64,000 bases of DNA from Streptomyces sp. CB02009 (lineage in GTDB: Bacteria; Actinomycetota; Actinomycetes; Streptomycetales; Streptomycetaceae). Of this stretch, positions 35,078-43,874 are shown piece by piece. Below the pieces are notes generated by a model. That model did no database searches and had not been told where the DNA came from. It saw only the letters and a program-made list of their open reading frames with translations. Every line of letters starts with the position of its first letter. Position 1 is the first letter of the stretch. Where the stretch lies: positions 720,802 to 784,801 of the forward strand of contig NZ_LIVV01000005.1 of NCBI RefSeq assembly GCF_001905825.1. Reading direction: 5' to 3'. A program made the translations under genes and the position numbers.

Positions 35078-35966
35078 GGGCGACGCGCCCCCCGCTCCCG
35101 CCGCGCTCGCGGCCAAGGTGCGGACCCTCGCGCCGTCCATGACCCGCTCGATGCAGCGGGTCGCCGAAGCCGTCGCCGGAGACCCCGCCGGCTGCGCCGC
35201 GCTCACGGTCACCGGCCTCGCCGAGCTCACCGGCACCAGTGAGGCGACCGTCGTCCGCACCGCCCGCCTCCTCGGCTACCCCGGCTACCGCGACCTCCGG
35301 CTCGCCCTCGCCGGGCTCGCCGCCCAGCAGCAGTCCGGCCGCGCACCCGCCGTCACCGCCGACATCGCCGTCGACGACCCGATCGCAGACGTCGTCGCCA
35401 AGCTCGCCTACGACGAGCAGCAGACCCTCGCCGACACCGCCGCGGGACTCGACACCGTCCAGCTCGGCGCCGCCGTCGCCGCCCTCGCCACCGCCCGCCG
35501 CATCGACATCTACGGCATCGGCGCCTCCGGCCTCGTCGCCCAGGACCTCGGCCAGAAACTCCTCCGCATCGGCCTCATCGCGCACGCCCCCAGCGACCCG
35601 CACCTCGCCGTCACCAACGCCGTGCAGCTCCGCTCCGGCGACGTCGCCATCGCCATCACCCACTCCGGCTCGACCGGCGACGTCATAGAACCGCTCAGGG
35701 TCGCCTTCGACCGCGGGGCGACGACGGTCGCGATCACCGGCCGCCCGGACGGGCCGGTCACCCAGTACGCCGACCACGTCCTCACCACCTCGACCGCCCG
35801 CGAGAGCGAACTGCGCCCCGCGGCCATGTCGTCCCGGACCAGCCAACTCCTGGTCGTGGACTGCCTGTTCACCTGTGTCACACAGCGTACGTACGAGACG
35901 GCGGCCCCTGCCCTCGCCGCCTCGTACGAAGCCCTGGCCCACCGCCACTCACCCCGCACCCGCTGA
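35049..35966 (+). CDS. MurR/RpiR family transcriptional regulator with SIS domain
   Basis: 305 aa. N-terminal helix-turn-helix (SMQRVAEAVAGDPAGCAALT then LAELTGTSEATVVRTARLLG), C-terminal SIS sugar-isomerase domain (RIDIYGIGASGLVAQDL, AIAITHSGSTGDVIEPL). GTG at 35049. The SIS domain of MurR senses MurNAc-6-phosphate (E. coli); the next gene is MurQ, so the same effector is likely here. Operator-like palindromes overlap the start. Confidence 0.92.
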   Translation: MTNDVKETFTGDAPPAPAALAAKVRTLAPSMTRSMQRVAEAVAGDPAGCAALTVTGLAELTGTSEATVVRTARLLGYPGYRDLRLALAGLAAQQQSGRAPAVTADIAVDDPIADVVAKLAYDEQQTLADTAAGLDTVQLGAAVAALATARRIDIYGIGASGLVAQDLGQKLLRIGLIAHAPSDPHLAVTNAVQLRSGDVAIAITHSGSTGDVIEPLRVAFDRGATTVAITGRPDGPVTQYADHVLTTSTARESELRPAAMSSRTSQLLVVDCLFTCVTQRTYETAAPALAASYEALAHRHSPRTR

Positions 35967-35992
35967 CGACCACAGCGCCGAAAGAGCCGCAC

Positions 35993-36931
35993 GTGTCTGC
36001 TACGTACTCCGAACTCCGCGCCCAGCTGGCCACCCTCACCACCGAGGCGTTCCGCCCGGAACTGGCCGAGATCGACCAGCTCCCCACCGCCGAGATCGCC
36101 GCGCTCATGAACGGCGAGGACGCCACCGTCCCCACCGCCGTCGCCCGGCAGCTCCCGGCCATCTCGGCCGCGATCGACGCCACCGCGGAGCGCATGGCCC
36201 GCGGCGGACGCCTCATCTACATGGGCGCTGGCACCGCGGGCCGCCTCGGCGTGCTCGACGCCAGCGAGTGCCCGCCCACCTTCAACACCGACCCGAGCGA
36301 GGTCGTCGGCCTCATCGCGGGCGGCCCCTCCGCCATGGTCAAGGCCGTCGAGGGCGCCGAGGACTCCAAGGAGCTCGCCGCCGAGGACCTCACCGCGCTC
36401 GGCGTCACCGCGGACGACACCGTCGTCGGCATCTCCGCCTCCGGCCGCACCCCGTACGCCATCGGCGCCGTCGAGCACGCCCGCGCACGGGGCGCACTCA
36501 CCATCGGCCTCTCCTGCAACGAGGACAGCGCGCTCGCCGCCGCCGCCGAACACGGCATCGAGGTCGTCCCCGGCCCCGAGCTGCTCACCGGCTCGACCCG
36601 GCTCAAGGCGGGCACCGCCCAGAAGCTCGTCCTCAACATGATCTCGACCATCACGATGATCCGGCTCGGCAAGACCTACGGAAACCTGATGGTCGACGTC
36701 CGCGCCTCCAACGAGAAGCTCCAGGCCCGCTCGCGGCGGATCGTCGCCCTGGCCACCGGCGCCCCGGACGAGCAGATCGAGACCGCCCTCGCCGCCGCCG
36801 ACGGGGAGGTGAAGAACGCGATCCTCATGATCCTCGCCGACATCGACGCCCCCACGGCCGCCGAGCGGCTGACGGTCTCCCGGGGCCACCTGCGCGCGGC
36901 GCTGCACGCGGCCGGACCCACCACCCCGTAA
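35993..36931 (+). CDS. murQ: N-acetylmuramic acid 6-phosphate etherase
   Basis: 312 aa. SIS-domain lyase: IYMGAGTAGRLGVLDASECP and the PPTFNTDPSEVVGLIAGG region carry the etherase active site, followed by GISASGRTPYAIGAVEHAR and STRLKAGTAQKLVLNMIST. Cleaves MurNAc-6P to GlcNAc-6P and lactate in peptidoglycan recycling. GTG start 26 bp after the regulator; the PTS permease follows after a repeat-rich 144-bp gap. Confidence 0.95.
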   Translation: MSATYSELRAQLATLTTEAFRPELAEIDQLPTAEIAALMNGEDATVPTAVARQLPAISAAIDATAERMARGGRLIYMGAGTAGRLGVLDASECPPTFNTDPSEVVGLIAGGPSAMVKAVEGAEDSKELAAEDLTALGVTADDTVVGISASGRTPYAIGAVEHARARGALTIGLSCNEDSALAAAAEHGIEVVPGPELLTGSTRLKAGTAQKLVLNMISTITMIRLGKTYGNLMVDVRASNEKLQARSRRIVALATGAPDEQIETALAAADGEVKNAILMILADIDAPTAAERLTVSRGHLRAALHAAGPTTP

Positions 36932-36934
36932 CAC

Positions 36935-37045
36935 CCCCTCGGGGGCGCACCAGCCCGCCGGACGCTCCCCTCGGGGGCGCGCACCACCCTGCCGGACGCC
37001 CCCTCGGGGGCGCACCAACCCCGCCGGACGCCCCCTCCCCCAGAG
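36935..37045. repeat. Tandem ~32-bp GC-rich repeats between murQ and PTS gene
   Basis: The unit CCCCTCGGGGGCGCaCCA (followed by a CCGCCGGACGC tail) occurs three times, at about 36936, 36967 and 36999, with a fourth partial copy from 37031. Each contains a CCCC/GGGG hairpin. They fill the gap and could modulate expression of the downstream permease. Confidence 0.75.
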
Positions 37046-37075
37046 GCACCCCTCACAGCAAGGCACCACCGCACC

Positions 37076-38587
37076 ATGAGCACAGACGACAAGAACCGCG
37101 CCACCGCCGCCGCGATCCTCCCCCTCGTCGGCGGCGCCGAGAACATCAGCTCCGTGGCCCACTGCATGACCCGCCTGCGGCTGGGTCTGCGCGACCGCTC
37201 GCTCGTCCAGGACGAGGCCCTCAAGGCACTGCCCGCCGTGATGGGCGTGGTGGAGGACGACACGTACCAGATCGTCCTCGGCCCGGGCACCGTCGCCCGC
37301 GTGACCCCGGAGATCGAGGCCCTGGTGGCGGCGGCCCCGCAGCCGACGCACTCGGCGGAGGACCTCGCGGCGCAGGGCGCGGCCCTGAAGGCGGAGCAGA
37401 AGGCGAAGAACGCCACCCCGTTCAAGCTCTTCCTCCGCCGGATCGCGAACATCTTCGTTCCGCTGATCCCCGCGCTGATCGGCTGCGGCATCATCGCCGG
37501 CCTCAACGGCCTCCTGATCAACCTCGGCTGGCTGCCCGGCGTCACCCCGGCGCTCGCGGCGATGGCGAGCGGCTTCATGGCCCTCATCGCGGTCTTCGTC
37601 GGCTACAACGCGGCGAAGGAGTTCGGCGGTACGGCGATCCTGGGCGGCGCGGTCGCGGCGATCATCGTCTTCCCCGGCGTCGCCAAGATCGACGCCTTCG
37701 GCCAGACGCTCTCCCCCGGCCAGGGCGGTGTGCTCGGCGCGCTGGGCGCGGCGATCCTCGCGGTGTACGTGGAGAAGTGGTGCCGCCGCTGGGTGCCGGA
37801 GTCCCTCGACGTCCTGGTCACCCCGACCCTGACGGTCCTGGTCTCCGGCCTGGTCACGATCTTCGGCCTGATGTTCGTGGCCGGTGAGATCTCCACCGCC
37901 ATCGGCGAGTTCGCCAACTGGCTCCTCGCGAACGCGGGCGCCGGCGCGGGCTTCCTCCTCGGCGGCCTGTTCCTGCCGCTGGTGATGCTGGGCCTGCACC
38001 AGGCCCTCATCCCGATCCACACCACACTCATCGAGCAGCAGGGCTACACCGTCCTCCTCCCCATCCTGGCGATGGCGGGCGCGGGCCAGGTCGGCGCGGC
38101 GATGGCCGTCTACCTGAAGCTGCCGCGCAACGGCTCGATCCGCCGCACGATCAAGTCCGCGCTCCCGGCCGGCTTCCTGGGCGTCGGCGAGCCGCTCATC
38201 TACGGCGTCTCCCTCCCCCTCGGCCGCCCCTTCATCACGGCCTGTGTCGGCGGCGCGTTCGGCGGCGGCTTCGTCGGACTGTTCAGCATGCTGGGCGACA
38301 CGGTCGGCTCGACGGCGATCGGCCCCTCGGGCTGGGCCCTCTTCCCGCTCCTCGACGGCAACAAGGGCCTGGGCGGGACGATCGCGATCTACGCGGGAGG
38401 CCTGATCGTCGGCTACCTGGCGGGCTTCGTGGCGACGTACTTCTGGGGATTCAGCAGGGAACTCCTGGAGGAGTTCAACGTGGACACGGAGGCCGGGCAG
38501 ACCGAGCAGACCGAGGTGACGGTGGCGAAGGGCGGCCCGGCACCGGAACGGACGCCCGAGCCGGAGCCGGAGCCGGCGAAGGTCTGA
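37076..38587 (+). CDS. PTS transporter EIIBC (glucose/MurNAc family)
   Basis: 503 aa. EIIB domain first, with the phosphorylated Cys in SSVAHCMTRLRLGL (residue ~29), then a linker and the ten-segment EIIC domain (IFVPLIPALIGCGIIAGLNG, GLHQALIPIHTTLI, GVGEPLIYGVSLPL). No EIIA domain, as in E. coli MurP, which borrows EIIA-Crr. The operon with RpiR and MurQ makes MurNAc (or a related amino sugar) the probable substrate. C-terminal tail is Glu/Pro-rich. Confidence 0.9.
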   Translation: MSTDDKNRATAAAILPLVGGAENISSVAHCMTRLRLGLRDRSLVQDEALKALPAVMGVVEDDTYQIVLGPGTVARVTPEIEALVAAAPQPTHSAEDLAAQGAALKAEQKAKNATPFKLFLRRIANIFVPLIPALIGCGIIAGLNGLLINLGWLPGVTPALAAMASGFMALIAVFVGYNAAKEFGGTAILGGAVAAIIVFPGVAKIDAFGQTLSPGQGGVLGALGAAILAVYVEKWCRRWVPESLDVLVTPTLTVLVSGLVTIFGLMFVAGEISTAIGEFANWLLANAGAGAGFLLGGLFLPLVMLGLHQALIPIHTTLIEQQGYTVLLPILAMAGAGQVGAAMAVYLKLPRNGSIRRTIKSALPAGFLGVGEPLIYGVSLPLGRPFITACVGGAFGGGFVGLFSMLGDTVGSTAIGPSGWALFPLLDGNKGLGGTIAIYAGGLIVGYLAGFVATYFWGFSRELLEEFNVDTEAGQTEQTEVTVAKGGPAPERTPEPEPEPAKV

Positions 38588-38600
38588 GCGCACGCGGAAG

Positions 38601-38633
38601 GGAGCCCGGTCGGAAGGATTCCGACCGGGCTCC
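38601..38633 (+). terminator. Terminator of the murQ operon
   Basis: GGAGCCCGGTCGGAA (38601-38615) and TTCCGACCGGGCTCC (38619-38633) form a perfect 15-bp stem with a 3-base loop, 14 bases after the PTS stop codon. Confidence 0.85.
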
Positions 38634-38653
38634 GGCGTACGTACGGGAAGTAC

Positions 38654-38730
38654 CCCACCGGCGCAGGAGGTGCCCACCGGCAGAGGATGCGCCCACCGGC
38701 AGAGGAGCTGCCCACCCGCGCAGGAGGCGC
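38654..38730. repeat. Tandem ~20-bp repeats CCCACCGGCRSAGGA
   Basis: Four head-to-tail copies of CCCACCGGCGCAGGAGGTG-like units, lying between the operon terminator and the stop codon of the peptidase gene; the peptidase stop itself continues the pattern. Confidence 0.7.
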
Positions 38731-40254
38731 CTACCGGCAGAGCACGTCGCGCTCCGGCCGGACGCCCTCGGTGAGGAAGCGGGTCACCGCCCGGTCCCCG
38801 CAGGCGTTCCCGTTCCCGAGGTAGGCCCCGTGCCCGCCGTGGTCGACGGAGACGAGCCGGGCCCGGTCGCCGAGCGCACGCCGCATCGCCATCCCCTTGG
38901 CGTGCGGGGTGGCGGGATCCCGCAGGTTCTGGATCATCAGGATGTCGGAGGGCCCGCGGTCGGTGATGCGGACGGGCTTCTCCGCCGCGCCGCCCTTCCA
39001 GAAGGAGCAGGGCGTGATGTTGGCCGGCATCCCCGCCGTCAGCGGGAACCGCGCGCGGTTCTTCGCCACGGCCCGCTCGTACGCGGCCACGGAGGCAGGC
39101 CAGTCCACGTCGTTGCAGATCACACCGACGGTGATGGCCGCGGCGTCGTCCGGCATCGGGCCCGCCAGCTCACGCGGCAGCACCGGCTCGCCCTGCGGGT
39201 CGAGCGCCTCCGTCACCAGTTGCGCGAAGGACGGGAAGAAGCCGTCGGAGTAGAGCGCGAGCTGGAGCGACTGGAGCAGCATCGAGCCCGTGAGCGGAGG
39301 GCCCGGCCGCGCGGGCTCGCCCGGCGCACCCGGCAGCACGGTGGCATGCGGCTCCCGGTCGAGCCGGCCCGCCAGATCCATGACGACCGCCCGGACGTCC
39401 TCGGGCCGCTCCGCGAGCCGCACCCCCTCGACCGCCCGGTCCGGGTGCGCCGCCCAGTCCGCGAAGTCCGGGAACCGGTCCTCAGCGCCCTGCGCCATGC
39501 CCTCGAGCCAGCCCCGGGCGACCCGCTTCGGGTCGGGGTCGTTGCTGCTGTCGAGGACCCAGCGGTCGGTCCGCCCCGGGAACCTCTCGGCGTACGCGGC
39601 CGCCACGTACGTCCCGTACGACACGCTCCACGCCGACAGCTTCCGCTCGCCGAGCGCCTTCCTCAACTGGTCCAGGTCCCGCACCTGGTTGGCGGTGGTC
39701 AGCCCGCGCAGCATGGCACCCCCGTTCCGGGCGCAGGCCTCGGCGATCCGCTTCGACCGGGCGACGTTCTCGTCGATGCCGCCGTCCGCGCCCGGCCACG
39801 ACCGCAGCGTCATCATCCACCGGTCGCCCTCGTCGAGCCCGCACCGCGCCTTGTCCGAGCCGCCGATCCCGCGCGGGTCGAACGCCACGAGGTCGTACGC
39901 CCCGTCCATCTCCTTCGCCAGCGCGGCGCCCTTCTGCGCCAACCGCTGCACCCCGGAGCTGCCGGGTCCGCCGGGAATGACCATGAGGGTCCCCCGCCGG
40001 GCATCGGGGCGGGTGCTGGCGATCCGGGACACGGCGAGCCGGATCCGCGGCCCGTCGGGGTCGGCGTAGTCGAGGGGTACGGAGAGCGCGGCGCACTGCT
40101 GCCCGGGAAGAGGCTTTACGGCGGGGTCGCACACCCCCCAGTCGAGCCCGGCGGCGGAGGCGGGAGCGACACCGCCGGCGGCGAGGCCGAGCCCGGCGAC
40201 GAGGGCGGCGGAGAGACCGAGGAGGGAGGCGCGGCGGCCGTGATTCGCTGTCAT
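38731..40254 (-). CDS. Secreted alpha/beta hydrolase, tripeptidyl aminopeptidase (SlpD/TAP-like) family
   Basis: 507 aa. Signal peptide RRASLLGLSAALVAGLGLAA then a GVAPASAAG cleavage region. Serine nucleophile in SAWSVSYGTYVAA (GxSYG), preceded by VIPGGPGSSGVQ (oxyanion HG-like loop) and FDPRGIGGSDKARC; C-terminal TAP-like domain with ILMIQNLRDPATPH and the catalytic His in SVDHGGHGAYLGN. Several Cys suggest disulfides. Likely extracellular exo-peptidase. ATG 40254. Confidence 0.9.
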   Translation of the reverse strand: MTANHGRRASLLGLSAALVAGLGLAAGGVAPASAAGLDWGVCDPAVKPLPGQQCAALSVPLDYADPDGPRIRLAVSRIASTRPDARRGTLMVIPGGPGSSGVQRLAQKGAALAKEMDGAYDLVAFDPRGIGGSDKARCGLDEGDRWMMTLRSWPGADGGIDENVARSKRIAEACARNGGAMLRGLTTANQVRDLDQLRKALGERKLSAWSVSYGTYVAAAYAERFPGRTDRWVLDSSNDPDPKRVARGWLEGMAQGAEDRFPDFADWAAHPDRAVEGVRLAERPEDVRAVVMDLAGRLDREPHATVLPGAPGEPARPGPPLTGSMLLQSLQLALYSDGFFPSFAQLVTEALDPQGEPVLPRELAGPMPDDAAAITVGVICNDVDWPASVAAYERAVAKNRARFPLTAGMPANITPCSFWKGGAAEKPVRITDRGPSDILMIQNLRDPATPHAKGMAMRRALGDRARLVSVDHGGHGAYLGNGNACGDRAVTRFLTEGVRPERDVLCR

Positions 40255-40464
40255 GCCCCCAGCCTGTCGAAGCCGGGCACGCCGTCCCATCCGGCAGGCA
40301 CGCGGCCCGAGGGTGGGGCCAACCCCCATAGGTAGGAGGGGTGTTCGGGAGCCCGCAGCGGGACAGGACACCTGAGGGGGAGGAAGGAGAGACGGATCCC
40401 GGGACGGACAAGCGGAATCCTTTATCCGATGGCGGTCCCCCACCCTCTGGTGAATCATCCCCGC

Positions 40465-41409
40465 ATGACCACCACCCCCACCCCCACCACTCCTCCCGCC
40501 CTCGCCTCCGCCGCCGGTACGTGGACCCTCGGGGACCTCACCGTCAACCGCGTCGGGTTCGGGGCGATGCGGCTGCCCCAGCGCGGCGAGGCGCTCGTCG
40601 AGCACGCGGTGCCCCGTGACCGCGACGAGGCGATCGCCGTACTGCGCAAGGCCGTCGACCTCGGCGTGAACCACATCGACACCGCCGCCTTCTACTTCTC
40701 CCCGCTCCGCTCCGCCAACGAGCTGATCAGCAGCGCGCTCGGCGGGCCCTACCCCGACGACCTCGTCATCGCCACCAAGGTCGGCCCCTGCCGCGACGCC
40801 TCCGGCGCCTGGGGCAGCCACGCGCGCACCGCCGCCGCCCTGCGCGGCCAGGTCGAGGAGAACCTGCGCCAGCTCGGCCGCGACCACCTCGACGTCGTCA
40901 ACCTCCGGATCGTCGGCACCGATTCGATCGCCGAGCGCTTCGGCGCCCTCGCCGAGCTCCGCGAAGCCGGCCTCGTCCGCCACCTCGGCGTCTCCAACAT
41001 CACCCCCGAGCAGCTCGCCGAGGCGCGAGCCATCGCCCCCGTCGTCTGCGTGCAGAACATGTACGGGATCGGAGTCCGCCCCGAGTACGAGGACTTCGTG
41101 CGCGGCTGCGGCGAGCAGGGCATCGCCTTCGTCCCCTTCTACGCGATCGCCGCCGCCGGCCGCCAGGGCGGCGCCACCGCCCCCGAGAGCCCCGAGGTCC
41201 TCGCCGTCGCCGAGGCCCACGGCGCGAGCCCGGCCCAGATCCGGATCGCCTGGACCCTGCACCAGGGGCCGCACCTGCTCGCCATCCCCGGCACCGGCGA
41301 CCCCGGCCACCTCGCCGCCAACGTCGCCGCGGGCGCGATCCGGCTCGCCGAGGAGGACCTGGCCCTCCTCGGCGGACTGCACCGCGAGCCCGCCGCCGAC
41401 GCTTCCTGA
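40465..41409 (+). CDS. Aldo/keto reductase
   Basis: 314 aa. TIM-barrel pattern: VGFGAMRLPQ, HIDTAAFYFS (Asp and Tyr of the catalytic tetrad), VIATKVG (Lys), then LGVSNITPEQL and VVCVQNMYGI. The usual His is replaced: LDVVNLRIVG has Arg. Start at ATG 40465 (MTTTPTPTT), close behind a possible -10 so perhaps leaderless; an upstream in-frame ATG at 40429 is unlikely. Reduces a carbonyl with NADPH; substrate unknown. Confidence 0.88.
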   Translation: MTTTPTPTTPPALASAAGTWTLGDLTVNRVGFGAMRLPQRGEALVEHAVPRDRDEAIAVLRKAVDLGVNHIDTAAFYFSPLRSANELISSALGGPYPDDLVIATKVGPCRDASGAWGSHARTAAALRGQVEENLRQLGRDHLDVVNLRIVGTDSIAERFGALAELREAGLVRHLGVSNITPEQLAEARAIAPVVCVQNMYGIGVRPEYEDFVRGCGEQGIAFVPFYAIAAAGRQGGATAPESPEVLAVAEAHGASPAQIRIAWTLHQGPHLLAIPGTGDPGHLAANVAAGAIRLAEEDLALLGGLHREPAADAS

Positions 41410-41448
41410 ACACCCCTTCCTGAACTCCCCTTCCTAGACTCCTCTTCC

Positions 41449-42183
41449 ATGACGCACACGCCGAGCCCCGCCGCCGCCCTCGCCGCCGACCTCGCCCCCA
41501 CCGGCACCCTCCGGGCCTCCATCAACCTGGGGAACCCCGTGCTCGCCCAGGGCACCCCCGAGGAGCCGTCCGGGATCACCGTCGATCTGGCGCGGGAGAT
41601 CGGGGCGCGGCTCGGGCTCCCCGTGGAGCTGCTCTGCTTCGACGCGGCGCGGAAGTCCTTCGAGGCGATGGCCGACGGCCGGGCCGACCTCTGCTTCCTC
41701 GCCGTGGATCCGGCGCGGGAGACGGAGGTCGCGTTCACCGCCCCGTACGTCGTCATCGAGGGCGTGTACGCCGTCCCGCGCGACTCCGGCCTCGCCACCG
41801 TCGAGGACGTCGACGCGCCGGGCGTCCGGATCGGCGTGAAGCAGGGCTCCGCGTACGACCTGTTCCTCTCCCGGTCGCTCACGCACGCGACGGTCGTGCG
41901 CGGCGCGGAGGGCGTCGACACCTTCCGAGCCGAGGGCCTGGAGGCGGGCGCCGGGATCCGCCAGCCGCTGACCTCGTACGTACGGGAGCACCCCGAAGTG
42001 CGGCTGATCGAGGGCCGGTTCATGGAGATCCGGCAGGCAGTCGGCACGACGGCCGGACGCGCGCCGGGGACGGTCGCCTTCCTCCGCGCCACGGTGGAGG
42101 AGCTGAAGGCGAACGGCTTCGTGGCGGACGCGCTCCGTCGCGCCGGGCAGGACGCCGGGCTGCTCGCCCCGCCCGCAGCCTGA
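41449..42183 (+). CDS. Solute-binding family 3-like protein without signal peptide
   Basis: 244 aa. SBP_bac_3 pattern: TLRASINLGNPVLA, GITVDLAREIGARLGLPVEL, FDAARKSFEAMADGRADLCF, FTAPYVVIEGVYAV, GVRIGVKQGSAYDLFL. The N-terminus (MTHTPSPAAALAADL) has no hydrophobic segment or lipobox, so the protein appears cytosolic. No transport genes nearby. TAGACT at 41435-41440 lies eight bases before the ATG, consistent with a leaderless start. Confidence 0.85.
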   Translation: MTHTPSPAAALAADLAPTGTLRASINLGNPVLAQGTPEEPSGITVDLAREIGARLGLPVELLCFDAARKSFEAMADGRADLCFLAVDPARETEVAFTAPYVVIEGVYAVPRDSGLATVEDVDAPGVRIGVKQGSAYDLFLSRSLTHATVVRGAEGVDTFRAEGLEAGAGIRQPLTSYVREHPEVRLIEGRFMEIRQAVGTTAGRAPGTVAFLRATVEELKANGFVADALRRAGQDAGLLAPPAA

Positions 42184-42225
42184 CGGCCGGAGAGCGGCAG
42201 GACGCCCTGGAACGGCAGGACCGCG

Positions 42226-43482
42226 TCACCCCACCACGTCCGCCGCCGTCAACGGCTCCCCCGGGACCAGGATCCGGTCCCGGGGGCCGTACGGGGTCAG
42301 CTCGTCCCACCAGCGCGCCGCCGGGTCGAAGCGGGCGTGCGCCACGGCGCCGGCCAGCGCGGGATCGCGGGCCCTGAGCGCACGGAGGGCGAAGGCCGGG
42401 CCCTGGCCGAGGCGGACGACGCCGTCCACGGCGAGCGCGCCCCGTTCCGTGGACATCACCGGAGCGCCGGCGACGGGCACGAGCCCCCCGCCCCGCTGCC
42501 GCACGGCCTCCGCGTGGAGGGCCAGGACCTCGGCGAGCGGCAGCCCGAAGCAGCGGCGCGCGCCCGAGCCGCGCTCGACGAGCATGCGGTACGGGACGAG
42601 GCCGAGCGCGGTCTGCTCCCGCCACATCCGCGCCCAGGCTCCGGCGTCGTCGTTGACGTGCCGGAGGACGGGGCCCTGGGTGCGGAGGGCCGTTCCCGTC
42701 GCGAGGACGCGGGCGAGGGCCCGGCGGGTCGGTACCGGTTCGAGCTCACGGGGGTGGGTGAGGTGGAGGAGCAGCGAGAGGCGCCGGCCGGCCGCGGCGA
42801 CCCGTTCGAGGGCGCGGAGGAGGTCGTCGGCGTCGGCGGTCGCGGCGAGGAAGCGCTCCGGGGCGTGGAGCGGGGCCCTCGTCCGGATGCGGATCGTCCG
42901 CACGTGGGGGGTGGCCAGGAGCGCGGAGAGGTACGCGTCGAGCTGCGCCGCGCTCAGGGCGAGCGGGTCCTCGCCGTCGAGGACGACCTCCGTGATCTCC
43001 GGGTGCCGGGCCAGGGCGGCCGTCATCGCCTCGGGCCCGCCCCGCACCGGGTCGGCGGCGTCCTGGGGCCGGCGGAAGCAGGAGGCGCAGGGGGCGGGGC
43101 AGGTGCGGCGCCGGTCGGGGAGGACGAGCAGGGTGCCCGGGTAGGTGTGCCGGACGGCCTCGGTGTCGCGGCCGGCCGGGTGGGGGTCGAGGCGTTCGCG
43201 CAGGCCGTCGACGACGAGCCGCAACCGGTCGCGGTCGCCGTCCCGCAGGGTCTGCTCGACGGCGGCGAAGTCCGCGGGGGCGAGCAGGTCGCGGTGGGGC
43301 ACGAGGAGCCGGTACAGGGGGTCGTCGGGGGCCCGTGACCAGTCGATGAGCTCGTCGGCGGCGTGGGAGCCGACCCGAAACGGCAGCACGCGGCCGACGA
43401 CGTCCGCGTCGTGGGCGAGGGCGGGCTGCCCGGTGCGGTCGGCGATGAGTCGGGCGAGGCGGTGACCGGTGAGGACGGTCAC
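42226..43482 (-). CDS. KamA-family radical SAM protein (lysine 2,3-aminomutase-like) lacking the PLP lysine
   Basis: 418 aa from GTG 43482 (GGGGA six bases upstream). The radical SAM cluster motif is CPAPCASCF (CxxxCxxC). Around it the KamA pattern holds: YPGTLLVLPDRR before and VVLDGEDPLALSAAQLDAYL, IRIRTRAPLHAPERF after. The C-terminal PGGGGK segment that binds PLP in KamA and EpmB is absent; the matching place reads VAGAPVMSTERGA without Lys. It therefore either does not use PLP or has a different function. Confidence 0.8.
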   Translation of the reverse strand: MTVLTGHRLARLIADRTGQPALAHDADVVGRVLPFRVGSHAADELIDWSRAPDDPLYRLLVPHRDLLAPADFAAVEQTLRDGDRDRLRLVVDGLRERLDPHPAGRDTEAVRHTYPGTLLVLPDRRRTCPAPCASCFRRPQDAADPVRGGPEAMTAALARHPEITEVVLDGEDPLALSAAQLDAYLSALLATPHVRTIRIRTRAPLHAPERFLAATADADDLLRALERVAAAGRRLSLLLHLTHPRELEPVPTRRALARVLATGTALRTQGPVLRHVNDDAGAWARMWREQTALGLVPYRMLVERGSGARRCFGLPLAEVLALHAEAVRQRGGGLVPVAGAPVMSTERGALAVDGVVRLGQGPAFALRALRARDPALAGAVAHARFDPAARWWDELTPYGPRDRILVPGEPLTAADVVG

Positions 43483-43816
43483 CCGTTCCCCACCGCCGGC
43501 ACGTCGGTCGTCTGCACGGTCGTCGCCTCCTCGAAGGCCTCGCCGATGGCTGGTGCGGCACACCCCGGACGATGATGGGGAGCGGACACCCCGGCCGCCA
43601 ATGGCACTAGCGGTGGCCCGATTCGGGGGCAACGGAGGAGTCCGGCCAATCACACCCGACACGTACCGGACAGCACGATGTCACGCAAACACCCGTTAAC
43701 CACCCATCCACCCCGATATGCACCCGAGGCCTTTCGGCCTGGCGTAGACCCGGGGCATCTGCCAGATTGGCGACTTTCCTCCGGGCCCGGCTCACCTCAC
43801 GACAGCCCGACGAAAG
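43483..43816. other. Intergenic region between the KamA-like gene and the FG-GAP gene terminator, no gene seen
   Basis: 334 bp. Moderate AT content near 43645-43700 (ACCCGTTAACCACCC) may hold the promoter of the KamA-like gene. No open reading frame with a ribosome binding site and no repeat was found apart from the terminator beyond it. Confidence 0.5.
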
Positions 43817-43851
43817 CCCGAGGGCCCGGCCGTGACGGCCGGGCCCTCGGG
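43817..43851 (-). terminator. Terminator after the FG-GAP protein gene
   Basis: CCCGAGGGCCCGGCCG (43817-43832) and CGGCCGGGCCCTCGGG (43836-43851) form a perfect 16-bp stem with a TGA loop, 24 bases beyond the stop; CTTTCG follows on the minus strand. Confidence 0.85.
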
Positions 43852-43874
43852 GCGGGAAGCGGGTGGGACGAGCG

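Noticed and set aside
35510-38677. 1055-codon leftward open frame opposite murQ and the PTS gene
   Set aside because: Shadow frame; both genes on the other strand are recognisable enzymes with good context.
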